Positions 1 to 7,629 of a stretch of 10,955 nucleotides of DNA are shown one piece after another. A program made the position numbers and the translations under genes. The notes under the pieces were generated by a model. That model was not told where the DNA came from and did no database searches. It saw only the letters and a list, made by a program, of their open reading frames with translations. The DNA comes from Perkinsus olseni (lineage: Eukaryota; Perkinsozoa; Perkinsida; Perkinsidae), in contig JABANP010000950.1 in assembly GCA_013115135.1 (NCBI GenBank), forward strand, positions 1-10,955. The letters are read 5' to 3'. Numbering within the stretch: position 1 is the first letter of the stretch; the number at the start of each line of letters is the position of its first letter.

Positions 1-1
1 C

Positions 2-691
2 GTCGATGACGTCTACGCTGGTGGGTCTAGCAAGTTGAAGGCCACTAACAACTACGATCTAGTGTCCTATGTCTGCAACGGCCATGATTTCCCGGTCGAG
101 GACCTCAAGCGCTACGACAACTGGACTATAGTTCTAGATCGTGATCAAGTTGAGAAGCGCCAGCATCTGCTAGGGTATGACTTCACCGCTAGCAACGATG
201 CCCTCTACTGCTCATATTCTGGTTCTATTCCCCATGGAGACTCTATGACTAAGAGACAGTCTTGTGGTATACTAGCCAGTCTCTACGATCCTCTTGGTCT
301 CTTGATCGAGCATGATATGCATGCTAGATCTATATGGCGCGATATCAACAAGTCCACTCCTACCGACTGGGAAGCCATCATCCCCGTCCGCCTCGTGAAG
401 GCTGTTACTGATTGGGCGGCTCTCTCTGATGCTCTGTCCAAGTCTAGACCTTCATCAAGACATGCACTTCTAGATCAACCACTGGTGTTAAGTACCGACG
501 CCTCCGCCAACGCCTGGGGAGCTGATCTACGTTCTCTAGGCGATCTATCTGTTCGGGTCGCTGGTCGAGGTGGATTGTTCAACTCTAGTAACCTTTCCTG
601 GAGCATCCCCAGGAAAGAACTAGACGCTCTACATCGAGGTCTATTATGGGTCTCTGTCACCCTATTTGCCTATGGCTACTCACTATTCTGA
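2..691 (+). CDS. pol: Bel/Pao retrotransposon pol, 5'-truncated: RT end, Pao peptidase-type region, first half of RNase H
   Basis: The frame is open from base 2, so the start lies outside the window. It opens with VDDVYAGG, the end of the (Y)VDD reverse transcriptase active site. A connection segment follows, with KRQSCGILASLYDPLGLL (about nt 251-304), the hallmark of the Pao peptidase/A17 region next to RT in Bel/Pao elements, then an IWRDI...DWEAIIP stretch also typical of the family. RNase H begins at LVLSTDASANAWG (first catalytic Asp codon 497-499) and continues to RKELDALHRGL (catalytic Glu codon 617-619). The frame then ends at TGA 689-691 in the middle of RNase H, and the rest of that domain is in another frame downstream. 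The product would copy element RNA into DNA in cytoplasmic particles. Family assignment is confident; whether the frame break is a mutation, an assembly error or recoding is not decided. Confidence 0.9.
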   Translation, partial: VDDVYAGGSSKLKATNNYDLVSYVCNGHDFPVEDLKRYDNWTIVLDRDQVEKRQHLLGYDFTASNDALYCSYSGSIPHGDSMTKRQSCGILASLYDPLGLLIEHDMHARSIWRDINKSTPTDWEAIIPVRLVKAVTDWAALSDALSKSRPSSRHALLDQPLVLSTDASANAWGADLRSLGDLSVRVAGRGGLFNSSNLSWSIPRKELDALHRGLLWVSVTLFAYGYSLF

Positions 692-3641
692 GTACCAGGT
701 ACCCCTCAACGTTCTATTTCCTCGATGTCCTGATCAACCCCTAACTGTGGTTGTCGACTCCGAAGTCACGGTCTATCGTCTCAAGCGTCCTTCTAATGAT
801 GCCAAGCTTCCAGCTCCCGAGCAACGCCGTCTAGCTGCTGTTCGTGGACTCTGCTTGGAACTCCGAGCTCACATCAAGCATGTGGCATCTAACTGCAACC
901 CGTCTGATTCTATATCGAGGTGCAGTCTACCCAAGTCCTTCAACTGTTCGAACCTCGCCTCAGCTCTAGAAGGTCCGTCTGTAACCTACTATCCGGGTGA
1001 GGAGCTCTCTAGCGGAGATTCGAGCTATGTTCAAGGCCAGACTGTGACTAGTGCGCCCTGTACCGAGGACGCGGGGTACGCCCAAGACCAGACTGTGACT
1101 AACGCGTCCTCTACCGAGGACGCGGGGTACGCTCAAGGCCTTTTCATGACTAACGCATCCTCTAGCGAGGACGCGGGGTACCCGCCGCTCTACAAGGTCG
1201 CCTCTTTACTGGACGACGACTTCTTCTACGGCAGCTCTATGTCGGTTGATGACCTTCCGGTGTCACCCCCTGAGGCCTCGACTTCTCCATCTAGTCGTGC
1301 TGGTCACGTCATGTTGGTCAACTCTGATGGTCTTGATCTACCCAATATCTCGGGTTTAGATCTATCTGACGACGAGAAGGAGGAACTTCGACTTCTACTT
1401 GAGTTCGTCGACACTACAAGGGGCATCACCGACTCCTCTGAGTCTACCTTGGACAATATTGAGTTCCAACGGCGTCTAACGGTCTGTGCTCGTCGATGCC
1501 AGTCTAACGACACTGACCTCTCCAAGTTCCGCGACTACCTCGAGGGCAAAACTGCTGTCGGCTCCCTTGGTCTACGGAAGACTGTCTTCCAACGTCTATC
1601 TAAGCACTGTTCGCTAGATACTGATGGCCTCATCCGCCAACGGCGCTGGTACAGCTCTAACTCCGAGACCGACTCTGATGATGGCGGAACTATCTATCTC
1701 GGCAACTCAAGATATGCTTATCAAGTACTGTGTATCTTAGTCGGGATCTACCACTACTCCTTTGGACATCCAGGTCAACGCCGCCTGCGATCTATTATCA
1801 AGAAGCGATTCACGGCTCGCGGTATATCTACTGCTGTGCGCAAGACCACGTCCAGTTGCACTCGATGTCTTCGTGCTCGTGCGTCTAAGTCGATCCGCTA
1901 CTTGAACTCCGATGTCCAGGACATGATTGTGACTCAGCTATGGCAGCTGGTGGGTGTCGACGTTGTCGGTCCCTATGGTCGACCTTCTACACGCCACCGT
2001 TCGAGACTGTCGTCTAGTGCGTCTAATGCGTCCGCTAGTTCTCAAGGGGATGCTAATCTAGACCCGTCCAAGGACTACTATGTTCTGGTCTGCCAAGATG
2101 CTGTGAGCGGCTATATTGCGGCCAGGCCTATGAGAAATTCTAAGGCCGAGACTGTCGCTATGGCTCTACACGCTATCTTCTGTGAACACGGAAGCCCTAG
2201 CGTTCTAGTGAGTGATCGAGCTATTACCTCTATATTGACCAAGGCCGTTAGATCTATCCTGATCAAACACGGCACTAGGCAATATAGTTTACCTGGCTAT
2301 AGTCAGCATCTATCATTTTGGGAAAGGTCTCATCGTGATCTGGCCCAAACGTCTAGAGCGATTATGGTGTCGAGTGCTACCCCTGAGGACTACATCTACA
2401 GCTATCTACTAGCTATAAGGTGTTACAACTCTACACCTCGGCATTGGTCTATCATTAGTCCTAGCGCTCTACATTATGCTTATCGTCAACGGCTACCTAC
2501 TGATCCTCCGACTAACTTCCCGTCTGTGGATTGGGACAAGCTCGAGATCAAGTATCTAAATGTTGACTATCTCCCCTACGTTCGGTCTCTTCTACCTGCT
2601 CTGTCAGATCTGCAGGAGAAGACTAAAGTTACCGTTCAAGAGTACATCGATAGTTGGCGCTCTAAGCAGGCCGACCTTCGAGAACGCTCTATCAAGGAGA
2701 CACCCCAGGACTACAAGTTGAGCCTCTACGATCTGGTTTACATGACCGAAGCGGCTAACAACATTGGTGGTCATCTAAACTCTAGTTGGCGTGGCCCTCT
2801 CACCGTGGTTCGTCTAGCTGGAACTTCAATGGTTTACCTCTTCGACGGCATCCTCTTACCCAACGACTATGGCGGTAACCTACAAGTTTCCAGTGATGGG
2901 AACTCTATTGAAGGTGGTCCCGATCAGGCTAGCCTTATCTACGCTTCGCTCAAGAACTTGGTTCCGGCCAGAGCCTTGCAGAGTTTAGTCTACGACCATC
3001 TTGAGAAGGGCGTCCGAGTCTATCGAGACGCTGCCGGTGGCTTGTCTACTATGCCGGCTAGCACCGACGGCTCGGATCAGTCCAAGATTCTTCTTCGGCA
3101 AGCTCAAGATAACGTCTCTACGGCCCGAAGTCGTCGACGCTCTGTTGCTCTACCTGGTTGTCAAGACCTTCCTCTGGATCCACAGCAAGGTAGTTCATCT
3201 AGCTCTTCTCAGCCTCCTCTTGAAGAAGGCGGTTCGGCTGCGGCTGACGAGGACCTACAATCTGCCGAAGCTAGCGCTCCTTCTACCGTTAGAAGTGCGA
3301 CTACCACCCAACCACCAAGGGCATCTACGTCGTCCATGCTGATCCTAGGTGCCTCAATTCCTCCTTCTAAGGAGCTTCATCCCGGTTGGTTGGTTGTTTC
3401 TACCGATGGTTCAACTTACCGAGGTTTAGCAGTTCTAGGCGACGAAGTCTCTGGCTCTGACCTCGTACCTCTACGACCTGTCTCCCTTCTGTCTACCACC
3501 GGTGTGCTGTCTACATTGGACCCTGAGACTGTGTACTACGTCTCCAGGTCACAACTACTCTATGTTACCTCTTCCACGAGACCGCTAACTCGCTCTCTAT
3601 TAGAGCGTACTCGTAATCTGCTCGAGCGTTTAGGTCTCTAA
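666..3641 (+). CDS. pol: Bel/Pao retrotransposon pol, 3' part: RNase H end, integrase, low-complexity tail
   Basis: This 991-codon open frame overlaps the previous one by 26 nt and is shifted +1 to it. Its ATG at 666 is probably not a real start, because the first 100 residues complete the upstream RNase H: VVVDSEV (D31) and NPSDSISR (D81). Numbering is from codon 666. A linker of about 260 residues follows, Ser/Asp/Glu-rich, with a three-copy 17-residue repeat. Integrase then shows an HHCC zinc site (H363, H368, C398, C401) and a DDE core: D432 in VGVDVVGP, D517 in VLVSDR and E553 in FWERSH. D517 and E553 are 35 residues apart, the classic DD35E spacing. A Ser-rich insert sits at about 439-468. 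WRGPLTVVRL near 708-717 resembles the GPY-type C-terminal integrase module. Residues from about 740 on are Ser/Pro/acidic low complexity, ending at TAA 3639-3641. The domain inserts DNA copies into chromosomes. All catalytic residues are present, so the copy looks young apart from the frame break. Confidence 0.9.
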   Translation: MPMATHYSEYQVPLNVLFPRCPDQPLTVVVDSEVTVYRLKRPSNDAKLPAPEQRRLAAVRGLCLELRAHIKHVASNCNPSDSISRCSLPKSFNCSNLASALEGPSVTYYPGEELSSGDSSYVQGQTVTSAPCTEDAGYAQDQTVTNASSTEDAGYAQGLFMTNASSSEDAGYPPLYKVASLLDDDFFYGSSMSVDDLPVSPPEASTSPSSRAGHVMLVNSDGLDLPNISGLDLSDDEKEELRLLLEFVDTTRGITDSSESTLDNIEFQRRLTVCARRCQSNDTDLSKFRDYLEGKTAVGSLGLRKTVFQRLSKHCSLDTDGLIRQRRWYSSNSETDSDDGGTIYLGNSRYAYQVLCILVGIYHYSFGHPGQRRLRSIIKKRFTARGISTAVRKTTSSCTRCLRARASKSIRYLNSDVQDMIVTQLWQLVGVDVVGPYGRPSTRHRSRLSSSASNASASSQGDANLDPSKDYYVLVCQDAVSGYIAARPMRNSKAETVAMALHAIFCEHGSPSVLVSDRAITSILTKAVRSILIKHGTRQYSLPGYSQHLSFWERSHRDLAQTSRAIMVSSATPEDYIYSYLLAIRCYNSTPRHWSIISPSALHYAYRQRLPTDPPTNFPSVDWDKLEIKYLNVDYLPYVRSLLPALSDLQEKTKVTVQEYIDSWRSKQADLRERSIKETPQDYKLSLYDLVYMTEAANNIGGHLNSSWRGPLTVVRLAGTSMVYLFDGILLPNDYGGNLQVSSDGNSIEGGPDQASLIYASLKNLVPARALQSLVYDHLEKGVRVYRDAAGGLSTMPASTDGSDQSKILLRQAQDNVSTARSRRRSVALPGCQDLPLDPQQGSSSSSSQPPLEEGGSAAADEDLQSAEASAPSTVRSATTTQPPRASTSSMLILGASIPPSKELHPGWLVVSTDGSTYRGLAVLGDEVSGSDLVPLRPVSLLSTTGVLSTLDPETVYYVSRSQLLYVTSSTRPLTRSLLERTRNLLERLGL
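1032..1184 (+). repeat. Three-copy 51-bp coding tandem repeat in the pol linker
   Basis: There are three in-frame 17-codon units at 1032-1082, 1083-1133 and 1134-1184. Each ends in (T/S)EDAGY followed by A or P, and carries a T-V/M-T-(S/N)-A core. The units lie between RNase H and the integrase zinc site, in an acidic, probably disordered linker. They differ by several substitutions, so the duplication is not brand new. The role is unknown; a flexible spacer is the simplest reading. Confidence 0.8.
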
Positions 3642-3780
3642 CGATATCTCTCAGTGCGTCGTTTTCGTGCAACCCTGCGTGACACGATTTCTGCCTACGA
3701 CGCGACTGCCTACTCTTTATGTCTATCTAACGACCCCCTCTATCTGCTGGTGGCTCTTCCTACTTCTAACTCTGACGACT

Positions 3781-3793
3781 AGGACAAGGAGGA
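3781..3793 (+). promoter_or_regulatory. Candidate polypurine tract
   Basis: Twelve of the 13 bases in AGGACAAGGAGGA are purines. The run lies 140 bp after the pol stop, where LTR elements keep the primer for plus-strand DNA synthesis just upstream of the 3' LTR. The single C and the 7-bp gap before the next TG make the call tentative. Confidence 0.35.
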
Positions 3794-4021
3794 TTCAGTA
3801 TGAAGACCATCTGATGATGAAAGATGAAAGATCTATGAAGTACTCTTCTTTCTATTTTGCTTAGCTAGAGCTATCTCGTAGCTCGACTATGTTAGTGAAC
3901 ATTTTGATTCGATGATCTATTTTGTCCATCTGATGATTAATTAAGGTTATTCTATGAGTGAAATGATCTATTCATTTGCGGGGTATATGCCGTCCAACGG
4001 CGCCACGAAGTTTTCGCTCGC

Positions 4022-4048
4022 CGAAGATCTAAAACTGTAAGATCTTCG
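4022..4048. repeat. Perfect inverted repeat, 9-bp arms with 9-bp loop
   Basis: CGAAGATCT (4022-4030) is followed by a 9-base spacer and by its exact reverse complement AGATCTTCG (4040-4048). In RNA this would be a stable hairpin inside the putative LTR transcript. Its function is unknown. Confidence 0.75.
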
Positions 4049-4104
4049 AAACGGCTAGCTTCGCTGAAGCACTCTAAGCTAAGAACTAAGACTTAGATAC
4101 TAAG

Positions 4105-4125
4105 TTCAGTCCAGTTCAGACTGAA
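4105..4125. repeat. Perfect inverted repeat, 7-bp arms with 7-bp loop
   Basis: TTCAGTC (4105-4111) and GACTGAA (4119-4125) are exact reverse complements. The loop contains another CAGTTCA copy, so alternative pairings with the nearby GTTCAG repeats are possible. It lies 57 bp after the 4022-4048 hairpin. Confidence 0.6.
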
Positions 4126-4300
4126 GTTCAGTGCTAACCTATCTCATAGCTGAATCTTTAGTTCGTCTATTGATTCTGCTCTATCTCGTTGCAATCTATC
4201 TCTCGTTCGCTCCTCGAGTCTACTCTCTCGGATCGAACCCTAGCCCTCTAGACTATTGCCATCGTATCTAGTTGGTTTCGCATTGTGTTCTGTTGATGCA

Positions 4301-5002
4301 GTCGTCGGGAATGAATCGATTAGGGACGGTCCCGAACTCTCGTGCTTTCTCCTATGATTCTCTAGGATCCCCTTCTACACCATCACATCAAGAACCTTCT
4401 ACTTTTTCTACGACCAACGATTCCCTTCCCGTACAGCGCCGTTTGTGGGCGCGCGCTTCAAACTGCGCTATTTCACGAAAATACCTCTTGGTAGGTTCAG
4501 AAAGGTAGCCCTATGCTATTGTTTATAACTGCAGGGTATGCAATCGACGTAATCAGTCTGTGAACGTTTTAGCGCGTAATTGTCCCACATAACTTCGTTC
4601 TCTTGACCATTCCTCGGGCCAAGGACCCTGGCCTCAGCATTACCGCAGGCTGAAAATTTATTGGTGGCTTTTGGATGTGATTCACGCCTTCCGTTTCTCT
4701 ATAATTGGAGGATTTTCAGTGGTAGTGTTCAGCCAGTCACCTTCCACTGAGTCTATGCAACTAGCAAAATGTTAGCAGTTTGCATTCCGTTTCGTTCAAA
4801 ATGTCAGTAGTCCCGCCGCGGGATTCCCACGGAAGGTTGGGGAGACTACAATGTGCCACATGCATCAACCGATTTCTACTGAGTCAGTTGTACTGACTGG
4901 TCCGCTCAGTTGAGTCACTCAGCTTGAGTGAGGAAATGGACGATGAGGAAAGTTACTGGGAAGGAAAGGGGGAGGATAGTGAAATTCTTCGGATTGGTTC
5001 TA
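4301..5002. other. Intergenic stretch without a recognisable gene
   Basis: A 78-codon open frame at 4272-4508 has no recognisable motif and is not called as a gene. Small perfect inverted repeats occur at 4883-4897 (GTCAGT, 3-base loop, ACTGAC) and 4915-4931 (TCACTCA, gct, TGAGTGA). Two copies of the bZIP/AP-1-type heptamer TGAGTCA lie at 4880-4886 and 4911-4917. The TGAGTG stretch resembles part of the satellite unit that begins 70 bp later. No RNA gene was recognised. Confidence 0.5.
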
Positions 5003-6012
5003 GTGCACACCTTGAGTGTACCCGTTATAGAAATTTTCAGTGTACACCGTGAGTGTACCCGTTAAAGAAATTTTCAGTGTACACCTTGAGTGTACCCGTT
5101 ATAGAAATTTTCAGTGTACCCGTTATAGAAATTTTCAGTGTACACCTTGAGTGTACCCGTTAAAGAAATTTTCAGTGTACACCTTGAGTGTAACCGTTAA
5201 AGAAATTTTCAGTGTACACCTTGAGTGTACCCGTTAAAGAAATTTTCAGTGTACACCTTGAGTGTACCCGTTATAGAAATTTTCAGTGTACACCTTGAGT
5301 GTACCCGTTATAGAAATTTTCAGTGTACACCTTGAGTGTACCCGTTAAAGAAATTTTCAGTGTACACCTTGAGTGTAACCGTTAAAGAAATTTTCAGTGT
5401 ACACCTTGAGTGTACCCGTTATAGAAATTTTCAGTGTACACCTTGAGTGTACCCGTTATAGAAATTTTCAGTGTACACCTTGAGTGTAACCGTTAAAGAA
5501 ATTTTCAGTGTGCACCTTGAGTGTACCCGTTAAAGAAATTTTCAGTGTACACCTTGAGTGTACCCGTTATAGAAATTTTCAGTGTACACCTTGAGTGTAA
5601 CCGTTAAAGAAATTTTCAGTGTACACCTTGAGTGTAACCGTTAAAGAAATTTTCAGTGTACACCTTGAGTGTAACCGTTATAGAAATTTTCAGTGTAAAC
5701 CTTGAGTGTAACCGTTAAAGAAATTTTCAGTGTACACCTTGAGTGTAACCGTTAAAGAAATTTTCAGTGTACACCTTGAGTGTAACCGTTATAGAAATTT
5801 TCAGTGTACACCTTGAGTGTAACCGTTAAAGAAATTTTCAGTGTACACCTTGAGTGTACCCGTTAAAGAAATTTTCAGTGTACACCTTGAGTGTACCCGT
5901 TATAGAAATTTTCAGTGTACACCTTGAGTGTACCCGTTATAGAAATTTTCAGTGTACACCTTGAGTGTACCCGTTAAAGAAATTTTCAGTGTACACCTTG
6001 AGTGTAACCGTT
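5003..6012 (+). repeat. 37-bp minisatellite, about 28 units
   Basis: Units run head to tail at exact 37-bp spacing, except unit 4 (5114-5137), which lacks 13 bp, and the last unit (5989-6012), which is cut after 24 bp. The consensus begins GTGTACACCTTGAGTGTA, then C or A, CCGTTA, T or A, and AGAAATTTTCA. Nearly all variation is at those two positions; rare private changes are in units 1, 2, 15 and 20. Each unit carries the palindrome GTGTACAC and, in C-type units, a perfect inverted repeat GTACAC-cttga-GTGTAC; A-type units break the second arm by one base. Stop codons close the frames and 37 is not a multiple of three, so it does not code. There are no unique spacers, so it is not a CRISPR array. 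Confidence 0.97.
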
Positions 6013-6018
6013 TTTGGC

Positions 6019-6041
6019 CTTCCGTGACGGAAGTTCCGTCA
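6019..6041. promoter_or_regulatory. Overlapping double palindrome at the satellite edge
   Basis: CTTCCG-TGA-CGGAAG (6019-6033) overlaps TGACGGAA-G-TTCCGTCA (6025-6041), so the central CGGAA can pair with a TTCCG on either side. It lies 7 bp after the last satellite unit and about 70 bp before the start of the coiled-coil gene. It could be an operator-like site or the trace of an element end; neither is shown. The remaining bases up to 6112 are AT-rich and presumably hold the promoter and 5' UTR. Confidence 0.5.
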
Positions 6042-6112
6042 TGGCTGTCATTTACATTATGTGGAATAGAACGCGTTCTATGCTATATTATCCTTTATAA
6101 TTTGTTAACAAC

Positions 6113-7629
6113 ATGGTAGCTCCATGGCCGCCTCGTGGGGACAGTCGCGGAGACAGGAGAAGGGCTGTTGTGGCGCGAGAGGTATGAGCTTTAAGATTTG
6201 CTGTTTGGATTTTCTCTCTTCATGGCAGTTAGCCGAGAAGGAACGGTTGCTGTCTGAGAATAGCTCGTTGCAGACGCGAGTGAAAATGCTTGAAAATAGC
6301 GCGGTAGCATTCCATCGATCGGGTCGTTGCTTATCAATTACGTTCCAGGAAAGGATGAATGCGGAAATCACGATGCTGAGGCAGAAAGTCCATCATAACC
6401 CGAGCGTGAGTTGGAGCCACCCTCAACGGTCCGTTTCGAGTGCATCCGTAGGTTTCAAACCGCCCTCAGGCTGATGAAAAGGCAGCCGACTCGGAGGGGG
6501 CTTTGCAGCAGCTGAGGACGGAGAAAGTAATCCGGTTGAGGATTTGAATTATTCCGTAGCTGGTTGATGCGTTCTTCTTTCGCAGGCTGAAGCAGAAAAG
6601 AAGGCAGCCGACTCGGAGGAGGCTCTGCAGCAGCTGAGGACGGAGAAAGTAATTCGGTTGAGGATTTGAATTATTCCGTAGCTGGTTGATGCGTTCTTCT
6701 TTCGCAGGCTGAAGCAGAAAAGAAGGCAGCCGACTCGGAGGAGGCTCCTGCAGCAGCTGAGGACGGAGAAAGTAATTCGGTTGAGGATTTGAATTATTCC
6801 GTAGCTGGTTGATGCGTTCTTCTTTCGCAGGCTGAAGCAGAAAAGAAGGCAGCCGACTCGGAGGAGGCTCTGCAGAAGCTGAGGGTGGAGAAGGACAAGG
6901 CAATTAAGAATATCGAAGTAAGCACTCAATGATGATCCGTGCGATTTCCCCGTCTCAGGCTAAGCTGTTGGAAGCCAACGTTCAGCACGCAGATTCCCTA
7001 GTCGCGTTACAGCGGAGCTACGAGCAGCAGACTCGTGACGCAGTAAGGACTTTCACGCTCCATGGCTCTGCATCTTTAATTCATAGGCTGGGGAACAGAC
7101 CGGAACGGAGGTTTTTGATGAATTAGACGTGGTACCTCCCACCGTAGCCGTCCCTAGTCCTCGAGCGTCCACGTCGAGACCGAATTGGAAGAGCACACTC
7201 TTCGCTTCGCAATCGTCCACTGCATCTGCAGCGATCTCAAAGGCACCCAAGAGAAAGATACCGGCTACGCCTGCCACCACGAGAAAGAAGAGATCGCGCA
7301 GAAGTGCGAAGCTCGATGGCGTTGCCCGAATGATGAGTGATGGTTCGGTTGGCTTCAAGATTGATTCGAAATATGCCGAGTCTCACAAGCTGGAAATGGC
7401 CCTTTACCATGGCGGCAATGGACAGAAGGTCACGGGCGATCCCGAAATACTGGATACTGTGACCATCCCTCCCAAGGATACCCTCAGGTTCGCCTGGGGA
7501 CCTAAGCTATGGTCTCGTTGGTTGGGGCCTCACAACGATATGACGTTAAGGGCCATTACTGATCATAACGAATGGTGCGTTATTCCGCGTTTCGATGCCA
7601 GCCGAGTAGAGCCGCCAACTGATGAGTAA
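6113..7629 (+). CDS. Coiled-coil nuclear protein with tandemly duplicated exons (nine exons, function unknown)
   Basis: Exons by eye: 6113-6181, 6229-6303, 6349-6387, 6470-6526, 6586-6648, 6708-6771, 6831-6917, 6959-7042, 7087-7629. All introns are phase 0, GT-AG, 41-82 nt. ATG 6113 is preferred over the nearby 6124 ATG because only it stays in frame with the first splice. Exon 3 may instead end at 6405 (donor GTGAGT). From exon 2 to exon 8 the product is Glu/Lys/Leu/Ala-rich and reads as one long coiled coil built from repeats of the AEAEKKAADSEEALQQLRTEK type. The last exon carries a basic run near 7243-7308 (KRKIPATPATTRKKRSRR), a likely bipartite nuclear signal, then a globular region of about 100 residues with LRFAWGPKLWSRWLGPHN that I do not recognise. 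Exon 6 has 64 nt instead of 63, which breaks the frame if included; skipping it restores an open product of 338 residues. A structural or DNA-associated role is only inference. Confidence 0.72.
6470..6893 (+). repeat. Tandem array of a whole exon plus intron (about 122 bp, four copies)
   Basis: Copies start at 6470, 6586, 6708 and 6831. A standard unit is a 63-nt exon (21 codons, phase 0) plus a 59-nt intron. The three introns (6527-6585, 6649-6707, 6772-6830) are identical except for one base (GTAATC against GTAATT at the fifth to sixth positions). Exon copy 1 is 57 nt and more diverged at its start, copy 3 has one extra C near 6747-6748, and copy 4 leads into a longer 87-nt exon with a different intron. 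The near identity of the introns points to recent duplication or ongoing homogenisation. Confidence 0.93.

Larger units (their letters stand above)
3642..4300 (+). other. Untranslated tail and probable 3' LTR of the Bel/Pao element (limits uncertain)
   Basis: No protein-like frame covers this stretch. It directly follows the pol stop and keeps the TCTA-rich base usage of pol, so it most likely belongs to the same element. A purine-rich run at 3781-3793 is a candidate polypurine tract, and TG at 3801 could open the LTR. Two perfect stem-loops (4022-4048, 4105-4125) and several CTAAG copies lie inside. The 5' LTR is outside the window, so no LTR-to-LTR comparison is possible and the right end is a guess based on where the TCTA density fades. 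Confidence 0.4.

Noticed and set aside
3001..3342. 113-codon open frame in another frame of pol
   Set aside because: It lies wholly inside the Ser/Pro-rich end of pol, has no motif and begins with no supported start; it is a shadow frame.
4230..4240. Reverse complement GGGTTCGATCC resembles a tRNA T-arm (B box) on the minus strand
   Set aside because: The flanking bases do not form the T stem and no D arm, anticodon arm or acceptor stem could be matched. A primer-binding site is also unlikely, since it would lie next to the 5' LTR.
4272..4508. 78-codon open frame after the element
   Set aside because: No recognisable motif, no splice-linked neighbours, and it straddles the likely element boundary.
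5003..6012. CRISPR-like repeat array
   Set aside because: The 37-bp units abut with no unique spacers and the context is eukaryotic, so it is a minisatellite.
6280..6348. Retention of 6280-6348, or a 69-nt intron starting at GTGAAA
   Set aside because: It is open in frame, but a 45-nt intron 6304-6348 keeps a continuous coiled-coil pattern and matches the size of the neighbouring introns.
6466..6929. Two long minus-strand open frames with internal protein repeats
   Set aside because: They are the reverse strand of the exon-plus-intron array; their repeats follow from the 122-bp units. The + strand splice signals and coiled-coil composition explain the sequence better.
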